NCBI RefSeq assembly: GCF_004765605.1
Contig: NZ_SRLC01000002.1
Span: 496,001-560,000, forward strand
DNA: 64,000 nucleotides
Reading direction: 5' to 3'
Source: Hymenobacter aquaticus
GTDB taxonomy: Bacteria; Bacteroidota; Bacteroidia; Cytophagales; Hymenobacteraceae
Under the pieces are notes generated by a model that saw nothing but the letters and a program-made list of their open reading frames with translations, made no database searches and was not told the DNA's origin. Shown piece by piece: positions 1 through 10,928 of this stretch; the first letter of the stretch is position 1; each line of letters starts with the position of its first letter. The position numbers and the translations under genes were made by a program.

Positions 1-78
1 GCCCGCGCCGCCAGTGTCTAGGTTGTTGTTTATCTTTCGGACTATCCTTTTCCGACGCTTACCCGTGAATCGTGCCGC
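1..78. other. Window edge with possible gene tail and promoter
   Basis: The first seven codons in frame 1 read through to a TAG at 19-21, which may be the tail of an upstream plus-strand gene, but this is too short to judge. TATCTTTC at 31-38 resembles the Bacteroidota -7 element TAnnTTTG, with its last base changed, and lies about 40 bases before the first start codon. It is a weak promoter candidate. Confidence 0.2.
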
Positions 79-396
79 ATGAGCCGTTTGTCGTTTTCTA
101 AGCTGCGCCGCCTCGGTGGGGGCCTGGCCCTGGGCTTGCTGCTGGTAGCGGGCGGGGGCTGCCGGCCCTACCGCATGCCCAACCCGACCGGGCCGCCCCA
201 GCCTAAGGTGAAGAAGGCCGCCAACAAGGATGAGGTGTCGGCCGACGGCCGCAGCGCGGAAGCTACGTCCGAGATTAAGCCCATTCACAACAACTACGAC
301 AGGAAGGGCCTGCTGAAAAAGCCCAAGTACGAGCGGCGGCGCCTGAAAAAGAAGGTCGGTCAGCGCAAGTTCCTGGGCATTACGCTGCCCTTTTAA
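79..396 (+). CDS. Small basic lipoprotein, unknown function
   Basis: This encodes 105 residues with a lipoprotein-type signal: a basic start, a hydrophobic run and a Cys near residue 28 after LLLVAGGG. It is probably membrane-anchored at the periplasmic side or surface. The mature part is hydrophilic, with proline near its start, and ends in a strongly basic segment (KPKYERRRLKKK) followed by a short hydrophobic tail. I recognise no domain. ATG is the first start after the possible promoter at 31-38. It is followed about 100 bases later by another small secreted protein in the same direction, separated by a weak hairpin, so it may be its own unit. The family is unknown to me. Confidence 0.7.
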   Translation: MSRLSFSKLRRLGGGLALGLLLVAGGGCRPYRMPNPTGPPQPKVKKAANKDEVSADGRSAEATSEIKPIHNNYDRKGLLKKPKYERRRLKKKVGQRKFLGITLPF

Positions 397-463
397 TTCT
401 GGTCAAGTGCCACTCCGCGCGGGAGTTACGTATACCGGCCCCGGCGGCGCCGTTAAACTCTTA

Positions 464-497
464 CGCCCCGCAACAGTCTGATTCAGCGGGCCTTTTT
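464..497 (+). terminator. Weak terminator-like hairpin
   Basis: An imperfect GC stem (gcccCGC / GCGggc) with a loop of about 15 bases is followed by five T residues. It lies between two small genes. The stem is short and has a bulge, so the call is tentative. Confidence 0.35.
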
Positions 498-510
498 AAC
501 CTTGAATTGT

Positions 511-834
511 ATGCGTGTTATCTACTTGGCAGCCGGGTTGCTGCTGGCTTTTAGTACGGCCGCCTCGGCCCAGACCGACGACATGTACCCGGCGCGGAAG
601 CGGGCCGAAAACCGCCGTGCCCTGCGCGACGCCCGCAAGTTCAAGGCCGAGTACAAGGACTCGCACCTGGCCGTGGATAAAACCGCCCTGAAGCCCGGCG
701 GAACCGGCCGGCCGCAGCAACCTAATGACGGCCGCGAGAGTTATAAGTTCGACAACACGGGCATGCCCCGCGTGAGCGAGCCGGCCCACGTCGGGCTGGG
801 CCTACGCACCAAAAAGAAAGCAAAGAAAGACTAG
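511..834 (+). CDS. Small secreted protein, unknown function
   Basis: This encodes 107 residues with a clear Sec signal peptide: MRVIYLAAG, a hydrophobic stretch, then cleavage near ASAQ at residue 21. The mature protein is hydrophilic and rich in Arg, Lys, Asp and Pro, with a basic tail (TKKKAKKD), and has no domain I recognise. I chose the ATG at 511 over an in-frame TTG at 502, because it puts the basic residue directly ahead of the hydrophobic core. ytxJ starts four bases after its stop codon, so the two genes are probably co-transcribed. Confidence 0.65.
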   Translation: MRVIYLAAGLLLAFSTAASAQTDDMYPARKRAENRRALRDARKFKAEYKDSHLAVDKTALKPGGTGRPQQPNDGRESYKFDNTGMPRVSEPAHVGLGLRTKKKAKKD

Positions 835-838
835 CTGT

Positions 839-1183
839 ATGAGTACTCCCTGGCTGCCCCTCACCGAACCCGACCAACTGACCGACATCGTGCGCGAGTC
901 GCACGAGCACCCGGTCCTGATTTTCAAGCACAGCACGAGCTGCTCCATCAGCGCTGCCGCCAAAAGCAAGCTGGAGCGCCAGTGGCCCGATGCCAACCTG
1001 TCCAACGTGACGATCTACTACCTCGACCTGCTCCGCTACCGGCCCATCTCGGGCGAAATAGCCAGCAAGTTCGGCGTGCGCCACGAGTCGCCGCAGCTGC
1101 TGCTGATTCAGGACGGCGCGTGCAGTTTCGACGCCTCCCACATGGGCATCCGCCTCAGCGACGTGCAGGCGCTGGTGAAGTAG
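839..1183 (+). CDS. ytxJ: Bacillithiol-system redox protein YtxJ
   Basis: This 114-residue thioredoxin-fold protein matches the YtxJ family (monothiol, bacilliredoxin-like), found in bacteria that use bacillithiol. The family is thought to act in thiol redox control in the cytoplasm; its reaction is less well established than that of BrxA/B. The visible signature is FKHSTSCSIS near residue 30, where a single Cys follows HST, and the cis-Pro region ESPQLLLI further on. The length fits the family. It starts four bases after the preceding small secreted protein. Its stop codon merges into the arm of a long inverted repeat that separates it from the convergent osmC-like gene. Confidence 0.85.
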   Translation: MSTPWLPLTEPDQLTDIVRESHEHPVLIFKHSTSCSISAAAKSKLERQWPDANLSNVTIYYLDLLRYRPISGEIASKFGVRHESPQLLLIQDGACSFDASHMGIRLSDVQALVK

Positions 1184-1284
1184 TGAGTTAGTGAGTTAGC
1201 GACTTAGTGGTTTTGATGTTCTACCTGCGCCAGTCGTGCTAACGTGAACATCAAACTCACTAAGTCGCTAACTCACTAACTCAC
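1183..1284. repeat. Long inverted repeat, family A, copy 1
   Basis: Two perfect 27-base arms (1183-1209 and 1258-1284) are built from repeated GAGTTAGTGAGTTAG-like units. An inner imperfect extension (around 1211-1221 and 1246-1256) takes the stem to about 38 base pairs. The left arm begins at the last base of the ytxJ stop codon. The right arm encodes the last residues of the OsmC protein and its stop. The element sits between convergent genes and could act as a bidirectional terminator. A related copy, with a similar loop, lies at 9217-9331. Confidence 0.9.
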
Positions 1285-1684
1285 CATAGGCGAACTGAAC
1301 CTCCTGCCGGATTTCCGGGTTCAGACTTAAGGCTACCGGGCAGGTCCGGGCCGCGTTTTCGAGCAGGGTTCGTTCCTTCTCGGTCAGGGTGGCGGGCATG
1401 TGGAAGTGCACGTCGATCTGGGCAATGCGCCGGGGCTCGGCCGCCATGTGCTTGTTTACCGTGAACCGTACGCCGGTCAGGTCTAGCTGGTGGCGTTCGG
1501 CCACGATACCCATGATGGTCATCATGCAGGTGCCCAGGGCCGCGCTGACCAGATCGGTGGGGGAAAATGCCTCGCCCCGGCCGTGGTTATCAAGGGGTGC
1601 GTCGGTGACGATAGTGGTTCCCGAGGCAGTGTGCTGGGCTTCGGAACGCAGATTCCCGGCGTAGCGGGCGGTGGCGGTGCTCAT
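1268..1684 (-). CDS. OsmC family protein
   Basis: This 138-residue protein belongs to the OsmC/Ohr superfamily of small cytoplasmic proteins that reduce organic hydroperoxides with a reactive Cys pair. The first Cys lies in the helix LVSAALGTCMMTIMG (near residue 54) and the second in RTCPVALSLNPE near the C-terminus. The TDLVSAALGTC pattern is characteristic. It is convergent with ytxJ, another thiol-redox protein. The last few codons (for ELVS and the stop) lie inside the arm of an inverted repeat, so the natural C-terminus may have been remodelled by that element. The exact peroxide substrate cannot be told from the sequence. Confidence 0.88.
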   Translation of the reverse strand: MSTATARYAGNLRSEAQHTASGTTIVTDAPLDNHGRGEAFSPTDLVSAALGTCMMTIMGIVAERHQLDLTGVRFTVNKHMAAEPRRIAQIDVHFHMPATLTEKERTLLENAARTCPVALSLNPEIRQEVQFAYGELVS

Positions 1685-1795
1685 AGTCAGAAAGTTGGCA
1701 AGACAATGCTCACAAATTTACGTACTTTAGATAGTACGGCCCCCGGGCCGGCCCTTTCGCGGTTACTTCCTCCATCCTTAGCTACCTCGCCTCCC

Positions 1796-2575
1796 GTGCG
1801 CCACCTCTACACTTTCGGCTTTTGTGTACTAGCCTTGCTCGGAACGTCGCTTCGGGGGCAGGCCCAGAGCAACGACGAGCCTTCCTACCGCAAGGAGTTC
1901 ACCTACGGCATCAACTTCAACACCCGGGGCGGCCTGATTGGCGGCGCGGCGGTGCGCTCAACCCGCGTGCTGGACGAGAAATGGTCCCGCTTCTGGGGTA
2001 TTGAGGGCGTGGAAGTGAAGCACCCCAAGGAGCAGCGCGTACTGAACGGCTCAACCGGGGGCTCGTTCGTGTACGGCAAGTCGAACTACCTGTTCGTCAT
2101 CCGGCCGTCCTTCGGCATGCAGCGCGTGATTTTCCGCAAAGCCCCTGAGTCCGGGGTGCAGATTAACGCCCTGCTGGGGGCCGGTCCTTCGGTGGGCCTG
2201 CTGATGCCCTACTACATCTACTACGACTACACCCTGCGGGAGCCCGGCACGGGCCGGACGGTGCAGGAGGACATCCGCAGTGAGCAGTACGACCCCGAGA
2301 AACATTCCTCGGGCGAGCTGATCCTGGACCGGGCCCCGATTTTCTCCGGCGCGGCCGAAACCAAGGTCAGGCTCGGCGGCCACCTGCGCGGCGCCCTGAG
2401 CTTCGAGTACGGCCGCTACCGCGACGCGGTGGCCGGGATTGAAACCGGCTTTCTGTTCGAAGTGTACCCCAAGAACCTGACGATTCTGCGGGCTCCCAAC
2501 ATCAACGACAACACGCTGAACACCAATTTTTTTCCTTCGGTGTATCTGACGCTGTATATCGGGCACCGCAGCTAG
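1796..2575 (+). CDS. Secreted beta-rich protein, possible outer-membrane barrel
   Basis: From the GTG at 1796 this encodes 259 residues with a good signal peptide ending near GQAQ. The mature part has alternating aromatic and polar stretches (YGINFNTRGGLIGGAAV, SNYLFVIRPSFG, VYLTLYIGHRS) like an outer-membrane beta-barrel, and ends in an aromatic-containing strand. An in-frame ATG at 1706 and an even longer extension exist. I prefer 1796 because a promoter-like TACTTTAG lies near 1726-1733 and because translation from there starts directly with the signal peptide. It is divergent from the OsmC gene. I cannot name the family; a porin-type assembly or PorT-like role would be a guess. Confidence 0.65.
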   Translation: MRHLYTFGFCVLALLGTSLRGQAQSNDEPSYRKEFTYGINFNTRGGLIGGAAVRSTRVLDEKWSRFWGIEGVEVKHPKEQRVLNGSTGGSFVYGKSNYLFVIRPSFGMQRVIFRKAPESGVQINALLGAGPSVGLLMPYYIYYDYTLREPGTGRTVQEDIRSEQYDPEKHSSGELILDRAPIFSGAAETKVRLGGHLRGALSFEYGRYRDAVAGIETGFLFEVYPKNLTILRAPNINDNTLNTNFFPSVYLTLYIGHRS

Positions 2576-2604
2576 GCGAAAAACTCCGCCTTTTGCGGCG
2601 ACAA

Positions 2605-2668
2605 AAAGGACTTTTCGGACGTTGGGGTGTTTATCCTCCTGACGACTGAAAAGTCCTCCGCTTTTTTA
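2605..2668 (+). terminator. Terminator-like hairpin with large loop
   Basis: GGACTTTTC near 2608 pairs with GAAAAGTCC near 2648 across a loop of about 30 bases, and a run of T residues follows. It lies between the barrel-like gene and lipA. The loop is large, so confidence is moderate. Confidence 0.4.
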
Positions 2669-2710
2669 GCCATCGGCTTTCGATGGTACTCATAACTGCT
2701 AACCGACTGC

Positions 2711-2718
2711 TACCTTTG
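2711..2718 (+). promoter_or_regulatory. Promoter -7 element of lipA
   Basis: TACCTTTG matches the Bacteroidota -7 consensus TAnnTTTG exactly. It ends only four bases before the lipA ATG, so transcription would start at or next to the start codon, giving an almost leaderless mRNA. Confidence 0.55.
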
Positions 2719-2722
2719 TAGT

Positions 2723-3637
2723 ATGGATGACCTGCTGCTGACTTTACCTATCATTCAAGCCGAAACGGCCGCTCCGGCGGTGCCGGCCAAGCCCCGCAAG
2801 CCCGACTGGCTGCGCGTGAAGCTGCCGGTAGGCCCCGAGTACGCCAAAGTCCGCCGCCTGGTGGACGAACATAAACTGCACACGATCTGCGAGAGCGGCA
2901 ACTGCCCCAACATGGGCGAGTGCTGGGGCGCCGGCACGGCCACCTTCATGATTCTGGGCAACGTGTGCACGCGCTCCTGCTCGTTTTGCGCCGTGGCCAC
3001 GGGCCGCCCCAACGAGTACGACACCGACGAGCCCCGCCGCGTGGCCGAAGCCATTCAGCTCATGGGCGTGAAGCACGCCGTGATTACTAGCGTCAACCGC
3101 GACGAGCTGAAGGACCGCGGGGCCAGCATTTGGCTCGAAACGGTGGTGCGCATCAAGGAGCTGAGCCCCGCTACGACCATCGAAACGCTGATTCCGGATG
3201 TGAAAGCCAACTGGGCCGCCTTGGACACGATGATTGCCGGCGGGCAGGAAGTGGTGTCGCACAACGTGGAAACCGTGGGCAGCCTCTACCGCCTCGTGCG
3301 GCCCCAGGCTAAGTACGACCGGAGCCTGGAGCAGATCCGGCGCACCAAGGAAGCCGGCAAGCGCACCAAGTCGGGCATTATGCTGGGCCTGGGCGAAACC
3401 AAGGAGGAAATGTACCAGGCCATGGACGATCTGGCGGCCAACGGCCTCGACATCCTGACCCTGGGCCAGTACTTGCAGCCCACCAAGCGCCACATTGAAG
3501 TCGCCGAGTTTATTCACCCCGACCTGTTCGCCCATTACCGCGAGGAGGGCCTGCGCCGGGGCTTGAAGTACGTGGAAGCCGGCCCGCTGGTGCGCAGCAG
3601 CTACCACGCCGAGCGCCACGTGAACGTGCCAATTTAA
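2723..3637 (+). CDS. lipA: Lipoyl synthase
   Basis: LipA is a radical-SAM enzyme that inserts two sulfurs into octanoyl groups on lipoyl domains. Its targets here would include the E2 protein SucB and the glycine-cleavage H protein, which is not in this window. The auxiliary [4Fe-4S] cluster ligands are Cys56, Cys61 and Cys67. The SAM cluster motif CxxxCxxC is Cys82, Cys86 and Cys89. The conserved RSSY motif near residue 292 supplies the serine ligand of the auxiliary cluster. The length of 304 residues is normal with a short N-terminal extension. The gene stands alone, ends in a strong bidirectional terminator, and appears to be transcribed nearly leaderless. Confidence 0.97.
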   Translation: MDDLLLTLPIIQAETAAPAVPAKPRKPDWLRVKLPVGPEYAKVRRLVDEHKLHTICESGNCPNMGECWGAGTATFMILGNVCTRSCSFCAVATGRPNEYDTDEPRRVAEAIQLMGVKHAVITSVNRDELKDRGASIWLETVVRIKELSPATTIETLIPDVKANWAALDTMIAGGQEVVSHNVETVGSLYRLVRPQAKYDRSLEQIRRTKEAGKRTKSGIMLGLGETKEEMYQAMDDLAANGLDILTLGQYLQPTKRHIEVAEFIHPDLFAHYREEGLRRGLKYVEAGPLVRSSYHAERHVNVPI

Positions 3638-3660
3638 ACCAACCACGACCGGATACAACT

Positions 3661-3698
3661 AAAAAGCGCGGCTCCCAGACCTGGGAGCCGCGCTTTTT
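3661..3698. terminator. Bidirectional terminator, lipA / DUF4136 gene
   Basis: A perfect 18-base stem flanked by A5 on one side and T5 on the other, with a two-base centre, serves both convergent genes. Confidence 0.92.
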
Positions 3699-3717
3699 AG
3701 TGACTGGCTACGCTGAA

Positions 3718-4317
3718 TTAGCGGTTTGCCTGGCTGTTGCGGCCATCGGTGGGCGGGTAGTTGCCCAGCACGCTGCCGACGATGCGGTACACTTCCGGCT
3801 CGGAGATGGTGCGGTTGTCAATCTGGGCCTCGCCCATGCCGCGCCACGCCAGCTCCTTGCGCTTGGCATCCACGATGTCGATGATGACGGTGCCTTCCTT
3901 GTATTGCGACACGGTGTTCATGCCCCGGCCGTAGCCGTAGTAGCCGTAGCCGAAACCGTAGGGCGAGTACGGATAGTTGACGCGCTGCTTGTCTTCTACC
4001 TTGGCGCTGTATGCCACGTAGATATCCGGGTTTTTGTCGACCTGCGTCAGGCCTTTGCGGCCCATTTCAGCCTCCACAGCCGTGCGCATGCGCTTGTCGA
4101 AGAAGGATTCGTAGCCCTTGGCCGGACCGCCTTCGGTGTCGGTCATTTGCTGCGGGTACCAGCCCCAGGTTTTATAGGCCCGGAAGTTTACGGAGTGGTC
4201 GAAGTCGGAGGAGACGCCTACGTGGGAGCTGGCGCAGCTGCTGGCCCCCAGCAGCAGGGAAAGACCCACGGCAGCCATAGCAACCGGACGGGAAAGGAAA
4301 CGGGATATGCGGTTCAT
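3718..4317 (-). CDS. DUF4136 domain lipoprotein
   Basis: This encodes 199 residues. The start at 4317 gives a lipoprotein signal (MNRISRFLSRPVAM, hydrophobic run, then Cys near residue 28 after GASS). The body fits DUF4136: FDHSVNFRAYKTWGWYP near the start, a conserved W, then a stretch typical of these envelope proteins (IYVAYSAKVEDKQ) and a C-terminal IIDIVDAKRKELAWRG strand pair. A Gly/Tyr-rich insert (YGFGYGYYGYGRGM) sits in the middle. A longer reading frame extends upstream but lacks a signal ahead of the Met. It is convergent with lipA and divergent from the next gene. The function of the family is not established. Confidence 0.85.
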   Translation of the reverse strand: MNRISRFLSRPVAMAAVGLSLLLGASSCASSHVGVSSDFDHSVNFRAYKTWGWYPQQMTDTEGGPAKGYESFFDKRMRTAVEAEMGRKGLTQVDKNPDIYVAYSAKVEDKQRVNYPYSPYGFGYGYYGYGRGMNTVSQYKEGTVIIDIVDAKRKELAWRGMGEAQIDNRTISEPEVYRIVGSVLGNYPPTDGRNSQANR

Positions 4318-4491
4318 CGGTGGTTGATCAGATAGTGAATAAACAAGAACCCGAAAGGCAGTGGTTGGTTGGCAGCAAGGTGCGAAAAATCCAGCTTTGC
4401 GGGGTTGCTGTTTTAACGTTGGGCCTGCGGGCAACGTTCCAGAAGTCGTAGGCTAGCAGCGCATTCGGGCAAAGATATTTTATAGGAAAAT

Positions 4492-4499
4492 TACTTTTG
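4492..4499 (+). promoter_or_regulatory. Promoter -7 element
   Basis: TACTTTTG matches TAnnTTTG and lies 41 bases upstream of the ATG at 4541, in an AT-rich stretch between divergent genes. The expected start of transcription would leave a leader of about 35 bases. Confidence 0.6.
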
Positions 4500-4540
4500 C
4501 CCTTGAAATAGCCCTATCTTAACCGACCTAACAACTACTT

Positions 4541-4837
4541 ATGAACAAACGTCTACTTCACCTTTTTGGCCTGGCGGCACTTGCTTCCTGTAGCGCGGCC
4601 GGCGAATCGTCTACTTCGGCCCGGGCCAACCGTACTCCGGTGGCCTACAACACCGTCGTGGAGTGCACGCTGTACGACGGTATGAGCAAAACCTCAACCC
4701 AGCTCACAACCATCACCTCCGGGATGGAAGTGCAGGTAATGGACACGGTGGATGCCTACTTCGTGAAGGCCCGCGTCACCAAGGGCGGCAAGCCCCTGAC
4801 CGGCTACATGTACCGCACCTGCTTCCCGCAGCGTTAG
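4541..4837 (+). CDS. Small lipoprotein with SH3-like pattern
   Basis: This encodes 98 residues. The signal ends LAALASC, so it is probably lipidated at Cys17. The mature part has an SH3-like arrangement of short strands (VVECTLYDGMSKTSTQLTT, MEVQVMDTVDAYFVKARVT, GYMY), the pattern of bacterial SH3 domains in envelope proteins. The call of SH3 is from pattern only. It has its own promoter at 4492-4499 and is convergent with gcvP across a shared terminator. Confidence 0.7.
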   Translation: MNKRLLHLFGLAALASCSAAGESSTSARANRTPVAYNTVVECTLYDGMSKTSTQLTTITSGMEVQVMDTVDAYFVKARVTKGGKPLTGYMYRTCFPQR

Positions 4838-4892
4838 ACCGTTTCCAAGTCGGCCGCTAGGCCGCACACCACTTTGCAAGACCCCACAACAG

Positions 4893-4922
4893 AAAGAGCC
4901 GCCCCGGAAGGAGCGGCTCTTT
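4893..4922. terminator. Bidirectional terminator, gcvP / small lipoprotein
   Basis: AAAGAGCCGC pairs with GCGGCTCTTT around a short loop; T residues follow in both orientations. Confidence 0.85.
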
Positions 4923-4942
4923 TGGCTATGGCCTATGCCCGA

Positions 4943-7864
<2,922 letters not shown>

Positions 7865-7915
7865 AGAAAAAGGCTAGAAATGGCGGGGAAATGCCCGGTG
7901 GGAGGGTGGGGCTCA

Positions 7916-7923
7916 CAAAGGTA
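7916..7923 (-). promoter_or_regulatory. Promoter -7 element of gcvP
   Basis: On the minus strand the sequence reads TACCTTTG, an exact TAnnTTTG match, about 50 bases upstream of the gcvP start codon. Confidence 0.6.
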
Positions 7924-8013
7924 AGACGAAAAGGCGAGGCCGCCTTACGGCAAAAGGGCTAGTTTTACCCAAATTCCATCCTACCCAAGTTGCTACCACC
8001 CAACCCCAAACCC

Positions 8014-9225
8014 ATGCGAAAAGTTACCCTTGGCATTATCTGCGAAGGCAAGAATCCGCCGGACAAACGCGTGCCCCTGACGCCCAAAAAGTGCGTGGAG
8101 GCCCAGGCTACCTTTCCCGGCCTCACCGTCGTGGTGCAGGAAAGCCCCGTGCGCAGCTACTCCGACCAGGAATACCGCGACCTGGGCATCGAGGTCAGCC
8201 CCGACATGAGCCCCTGCGACCTGCTGCTGGGCGTGAAGGAAGTGCCCGTGGCCCAGCTGATTCCGAACAAAACGTACATGTTCTTCTCGCACACGGTGAA
8301 AAAGCAGCCCGCTAATCGGGAACTGCTGCGCGCCATTCTGCAGAAGAACATTACCCTGATTGACTACGAAATGCTCACCAACGAAAACGGGGAGCGAATC
8401 GTAGCTTTCGGGCGCTACGCCGGCATCGTGGGGGCCTACAACGGGCTGCTGACCTACGGCCGCAAGCACGACCTCTACCGCCTCAAGCCCGCCTACCAGT
8501 GCGTGGACATGGACGACATGCAGGAAGAGTTTTTCAAGGTCAAGCAGCTGCCGCCCATCAAGATTGCCGTAACCGGCTCGGGCCGCGTGGCCCAGGGCGC
8601 CCTGGAGGTGCTCGACCGGATGGGCATCCGCAAGGTGAGCGTCTACGACTACCTCTACCTGGACTTTGCCGAGCCCGTGTACGCCCAACTGCGCAGCTCC
8701 GACTACAATGCCCGCATCGACGGCCGGGTGTGGGATACGCCCGACTTTCACCGCAACCCCCAACTCTACAAAAGCACGTTCGACAAGTTTCTGCCCGTCA
8801 CCGACCTGCTCATTGCCTGCGCCTACTGGCACCCCACGGCGCCCAAGCTGTTCACGGAGGAAGACACCCGCCAGCCCAGCTTCCGCATCAATACCATTGC
8901 CGACGTGACCTGCGACGTGAACGGCTCGATTCCGTGTACCAAGCGCAGCAGCAGCATCCAGAACCCGCTGTTCGACTACAACCCCCAGACCGGGGAGCTG
9001 GAGGAACCCTGTTCCCGCCCCGGCAACATCACCATGATGGCCGTGGACAACCTGCCCTGCGAGCTGCCCCGCAACGCCAGCCGGGACTTCGGCCGCCAGC
9101 TGCTCGACAACGTGTTTCCCCACCTGCTCGCCGACGACGCCGACCAGGTAATCGAGCGGGCTACCATTGCCCGCAACGGCCAGCTTACCGAGCGGTACCA
9201 GTACCTGAGCGACTATGTGAAATAG
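8014..9225 (+). CDS. Saccharopine/alanine dehydrogenase-like oxidoreductase
   Basis: This 403-residue enzyme belongs to the AlaDH/PNT superfamily, nearest in pattern to NAD-dependent saccharopine (lysine-forming) dehydrogenase-like proteins. The N-terminal substrate domain starts LGIICEGKNPPDKRVPLTPKK, with the R-V-P-L-T-P motif near residue 19. A lysine-histidine element appears in MFFSHTVKKQ, and a Rossmann nucleotide motif in IAVTGSGRVAQGALEVL. I use ATG 8014 rather than a TTG eight codons upstream. The gene is divergent from gcvP. Its stop codon lies in the edge of a family A inverted repeat. The substrate cannot be decided from the sequence; another amino acid or an imino acid is possible. 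Confidence 0.8.
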   Translation: MRKVTLGIICEGKNPPDKRVPLTPKKCVEAQATFPGLTVVVQESPVRSYSDQEYRDLGIEVSPDMSPCDLLLGVKEVPVAQLIPNKTYMFFSHTVKKQPANRELLRAILQKNITLIDYEMLTNENGERIVAFGRYAGIVGAYNGLLTYGRKHDLYRLKPAYQCVDMDDMQEEFFKVKQLPPIKIAVTGSGRVAQGALEVLDRMGIRKVSVYDYLYLDFAEPVYAQLRSSDYNARIDGRVWDTPDFHRNPQLYKSTFDKFLPVTDLLIACAYWHPTAPKLFTEEDTRQPSFRINTIADVTCDVNGSIPCTKRSSSIQNPLFDYNPQTGELEEPCSRPGNITMMAVDNLPCELPRNASRDFGRQLLDNVFPHLLADDADQVIERATIARNGQLTERYQYLSDYVK

Positions 9226-9331
9226 TGATTTAGCGACTTAGTGAGTTTATGTTCTGCTTGCGCCACTTGCGCGGTTTGAACAGCAAACTCACTAAGTCGC
9301 TAAATCACTAAATCACTAAGTCACTATTTCA
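9217..9331. repeat. Long inverted repeat, family A, copy 2
   Basis: Perfect 24-base arms at 9225-9248 and 9285-9308 contain the same AGCGACTTAGTGAGTTT core as the copy at 1183-1284. The loops are also similar (TGTTCT, TGCGCCA, GAACA). Both flanking convergent genes end in GTGAAATAG within the outer part of the element. It may function as a bidirectional terminator. Confidence 0.88.
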
Positions 9332-10148
9332 CATTCAGCACCGGGTATTTGGCTTGTACCAGCATGTACAGACCATAAGCCAGTAGGCCCAGGGCGACGA
9401 TGCCCAGCACGGCCGGACCCATCGAGGCCAGCAGATCAAAGGCTTCGTCGGTGCTGCCCACGGCGCCGGCCCGCGACTGGCGGCCGGCCTGCACGAAGAA
9501 GTAGCCGATAATGGCCATCACCACGCCCCGTGCCGTGTAGCCCAGCTGCCCCATGCGGTATACGGTGTTTTGCTGTCCGCCAGGAATATCCGCGCTTTGC
9601 ACGTGCTTGTGAAACGAGCCGGAATACGCTTTGTAGATCTGGTAAATGCCGCCCCCAATGATGCCTACACCGACCAGCAGAATAATCCAGTCGCCGCCGG
9701 GCCAGTCGAGCACGCGGGCCGTGAGGGTTTGCTGGGTGTTGCCGCCGGCGCTGGCCGAGCCGTTCAGGGCCAATTTGGCCGCATACCACGCCAGGCTGGC
9801 GTAAAACAAGCCGCTGGCCGCAATGCCCACGCGCCGGCCCAGCCCTTTGGCATCCGAGCCTTTGCCCTCCGTATCGACCACCGCCTGAGTGAAGCGCCAC
9901 ACAATGTAGCCCAGCAGCCCGAAGGCAATAAGGCCGAGCAGAAATGGTCCGCCGGGCAGGCCTTGCAGGGTTTGCACGGCCTGTTTTTTGTCGGCGGTCT
10001 GGCCGCCTTGCTGGCCGGTAGCGGCCAGCAGCGCCAGCACCCCCATGAGCATGTACACCGCACCCTTGGCCGCGAAGCCAAAGCGCGCCAGGGTCCGGAT
10101 GCCCTGGGAAGGGGAAGCAGAAGGAAGTGCGGAAGAAATGGAAGCCAT
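9324..10148 (-). CDS. DUF1206 integral membrane protein
   Basis: This encodes 274 residues with six predicted membrane helices arranged as three repeats of a two-helix unit, the DUF1206 architecture. Each unit has a conserved small-residue helix: LARFGFAAKGAVYMLMG, VGIAASGLFYASLAWYA and MGQLGYTARGVVMAIIG. The length matches the family, whose function is unknown. I use the Met at 10148, just ahead of a Ser-rich N-terminus. The last codons (for NVK and the stop) fall in the arm of inverted repeat copy 2. It lies 67 bases downstream of the gene at 10216-10779 and may be co-transcribed with it. Confidence 0.88.
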   Translation of the reverse strand: MASISSALPSASPSQGIRTLARFGFAAKGAVYMLMGVLALLAATGQQGGQTADKKQAVQTLQGLPGGPFLLGLIAFGLLGYIVWRFTQAVVDTEGKGSDAKGLGRRVGIAASGLFYASLAWYAAKLALNGSASAGGNTQQTLTARVLDWPGGDWIILLVGVGIIGGGIYQIYKAYSGSFHKHVQSADIPGGQQNTVYRMGQLGYTARGVVMAIIGYFFVQAGRQSRAGAVGSTDEAFDLLASMGPAVLGIVALGLLAYGLYMLVQAKYPVLNVK

Positions 10149-10215
10149 GATTGCGGGGCGTAGAGGTTGACTTGCGCATACGCAGCCCACCCCGGTTTGG
10201 GTGCAAGCTCAGCCC

Positions 10216-10779
10216 TTAGCCGTGGCGCCCCAGCATGCCGCTGGGATGAAACACACTGGCCCCGTGGCGGAGCAAAGCCTGGTTTTCCGGAATATCCAGC
10301 GTCAGGATGGGCTTGCGCTGCGCCACAATGGTGTGCAGCAGGCGGGCCAGCACCCCATTGGGCGCGGCATAGGGAATAAAGAACTGGTCGGCCAGCTCGG
10401 CAATGAGCAGGTTGCGGATATCGGCCGTTTCCGGCGTCACGGTTTTCACGTCGGCCTCGAACGGCGTGATGAACAGCAGGCGCCCGGCCTCGATTTCCGG
10501 GCCGTATTCCATTCGCACGTTGGGCTGAATGCCCCGGCCCAACACGTAGATAATCGGCTGCTCCTGCCCCTGCAACAGATAGCGAAACACCGTTTGCTCC
10601 AGCATCGAGTGGAAGCCCGACAGCACGCACTGCTTCTGGGCCCGCTGCTCAAGCGCCCACCGATACGTCGGCTGCTCCACGCTGGCCGGGTATTGGCGCG
10701 AGCAGAAAAAAGCCGTCTTGGGTAAATCGAGCAGGTGGGTGTTGCCCAAGCAGCACAGTTCTTCGGGGGCAATGACCAT
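10216..10779 (-). CDS. Rossmann-like protein, DprA/SLOG-type pattern
   Basis: This encodes 187 residues, not firmly recognised. The start at 10779 is followed by EELCCLGNTHLLDLPKTAFFC, then SGFHSMLEQTVFRYLL, IIYVLGRGI and ITPF. This order is like the nucleotide-binding SLOG/DprA fold: a loop with S-G, helix, then strand and G-R-G-I. A later segment (FFIPYAAPNG, IVAQRKPILTLD) is compatible with DprA-like proteins. It is too short for full DprA and lacks the usual GSR motif. It precedes the DUF1206 gene on the same strand. A DNA- or nucleotide-binding role is an inference. Confidence 0.5.
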   Translation of the reverse strand: MVIAPEELCCLGNTHLLDLPKTAFFCSRQYPASVEQPTYRWALEQRAQKQCVLSGFHSMLEQTVFRYLLQGQEQPIIYVLGRGIQPNVRMEYGPEIEAGRLLFITPFEADVKTVTPETADIRNLLIAELADQFFIPYAAPNGVLARLLHTIVAQRKPILTLDIPENQALLRHGASVFHPSGMLGRHG

Positions 10780-10869
10780 GGGTGAGCAGCAAGTCCAGCT
10801 AATATGTAGCGGGTTTGTCCTGTTATTAATTGCTAAAATACTATATATAATGAACATCCGCCAACACAA

Positions 10870-10908
10870 AAGCCCCGTCGGCAACGAATTTCGTTACCGG
10901 CGGGGCTT
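10870..10908 (-). terminator. Terminator of csbD-like gene
   Basis: AAGCCCCG...CGTTACCGGCGGGGCTT forms a stem of about 17 base pairs with one mismatch and a short AT loop, 20 bases downstream of the csbD-like stop. Confidence 0.75.
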
Positions 10909-10928
10909 ATCAGGTGCGGGCAAATTGC

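Noticed and set aside
1490..1795. Long N-terminal extension of the barrel-like gene
   Set aside because: It is antisense to the OsmC gene and lacks a signal peptide; the GTG at 1796 gives a normal one.
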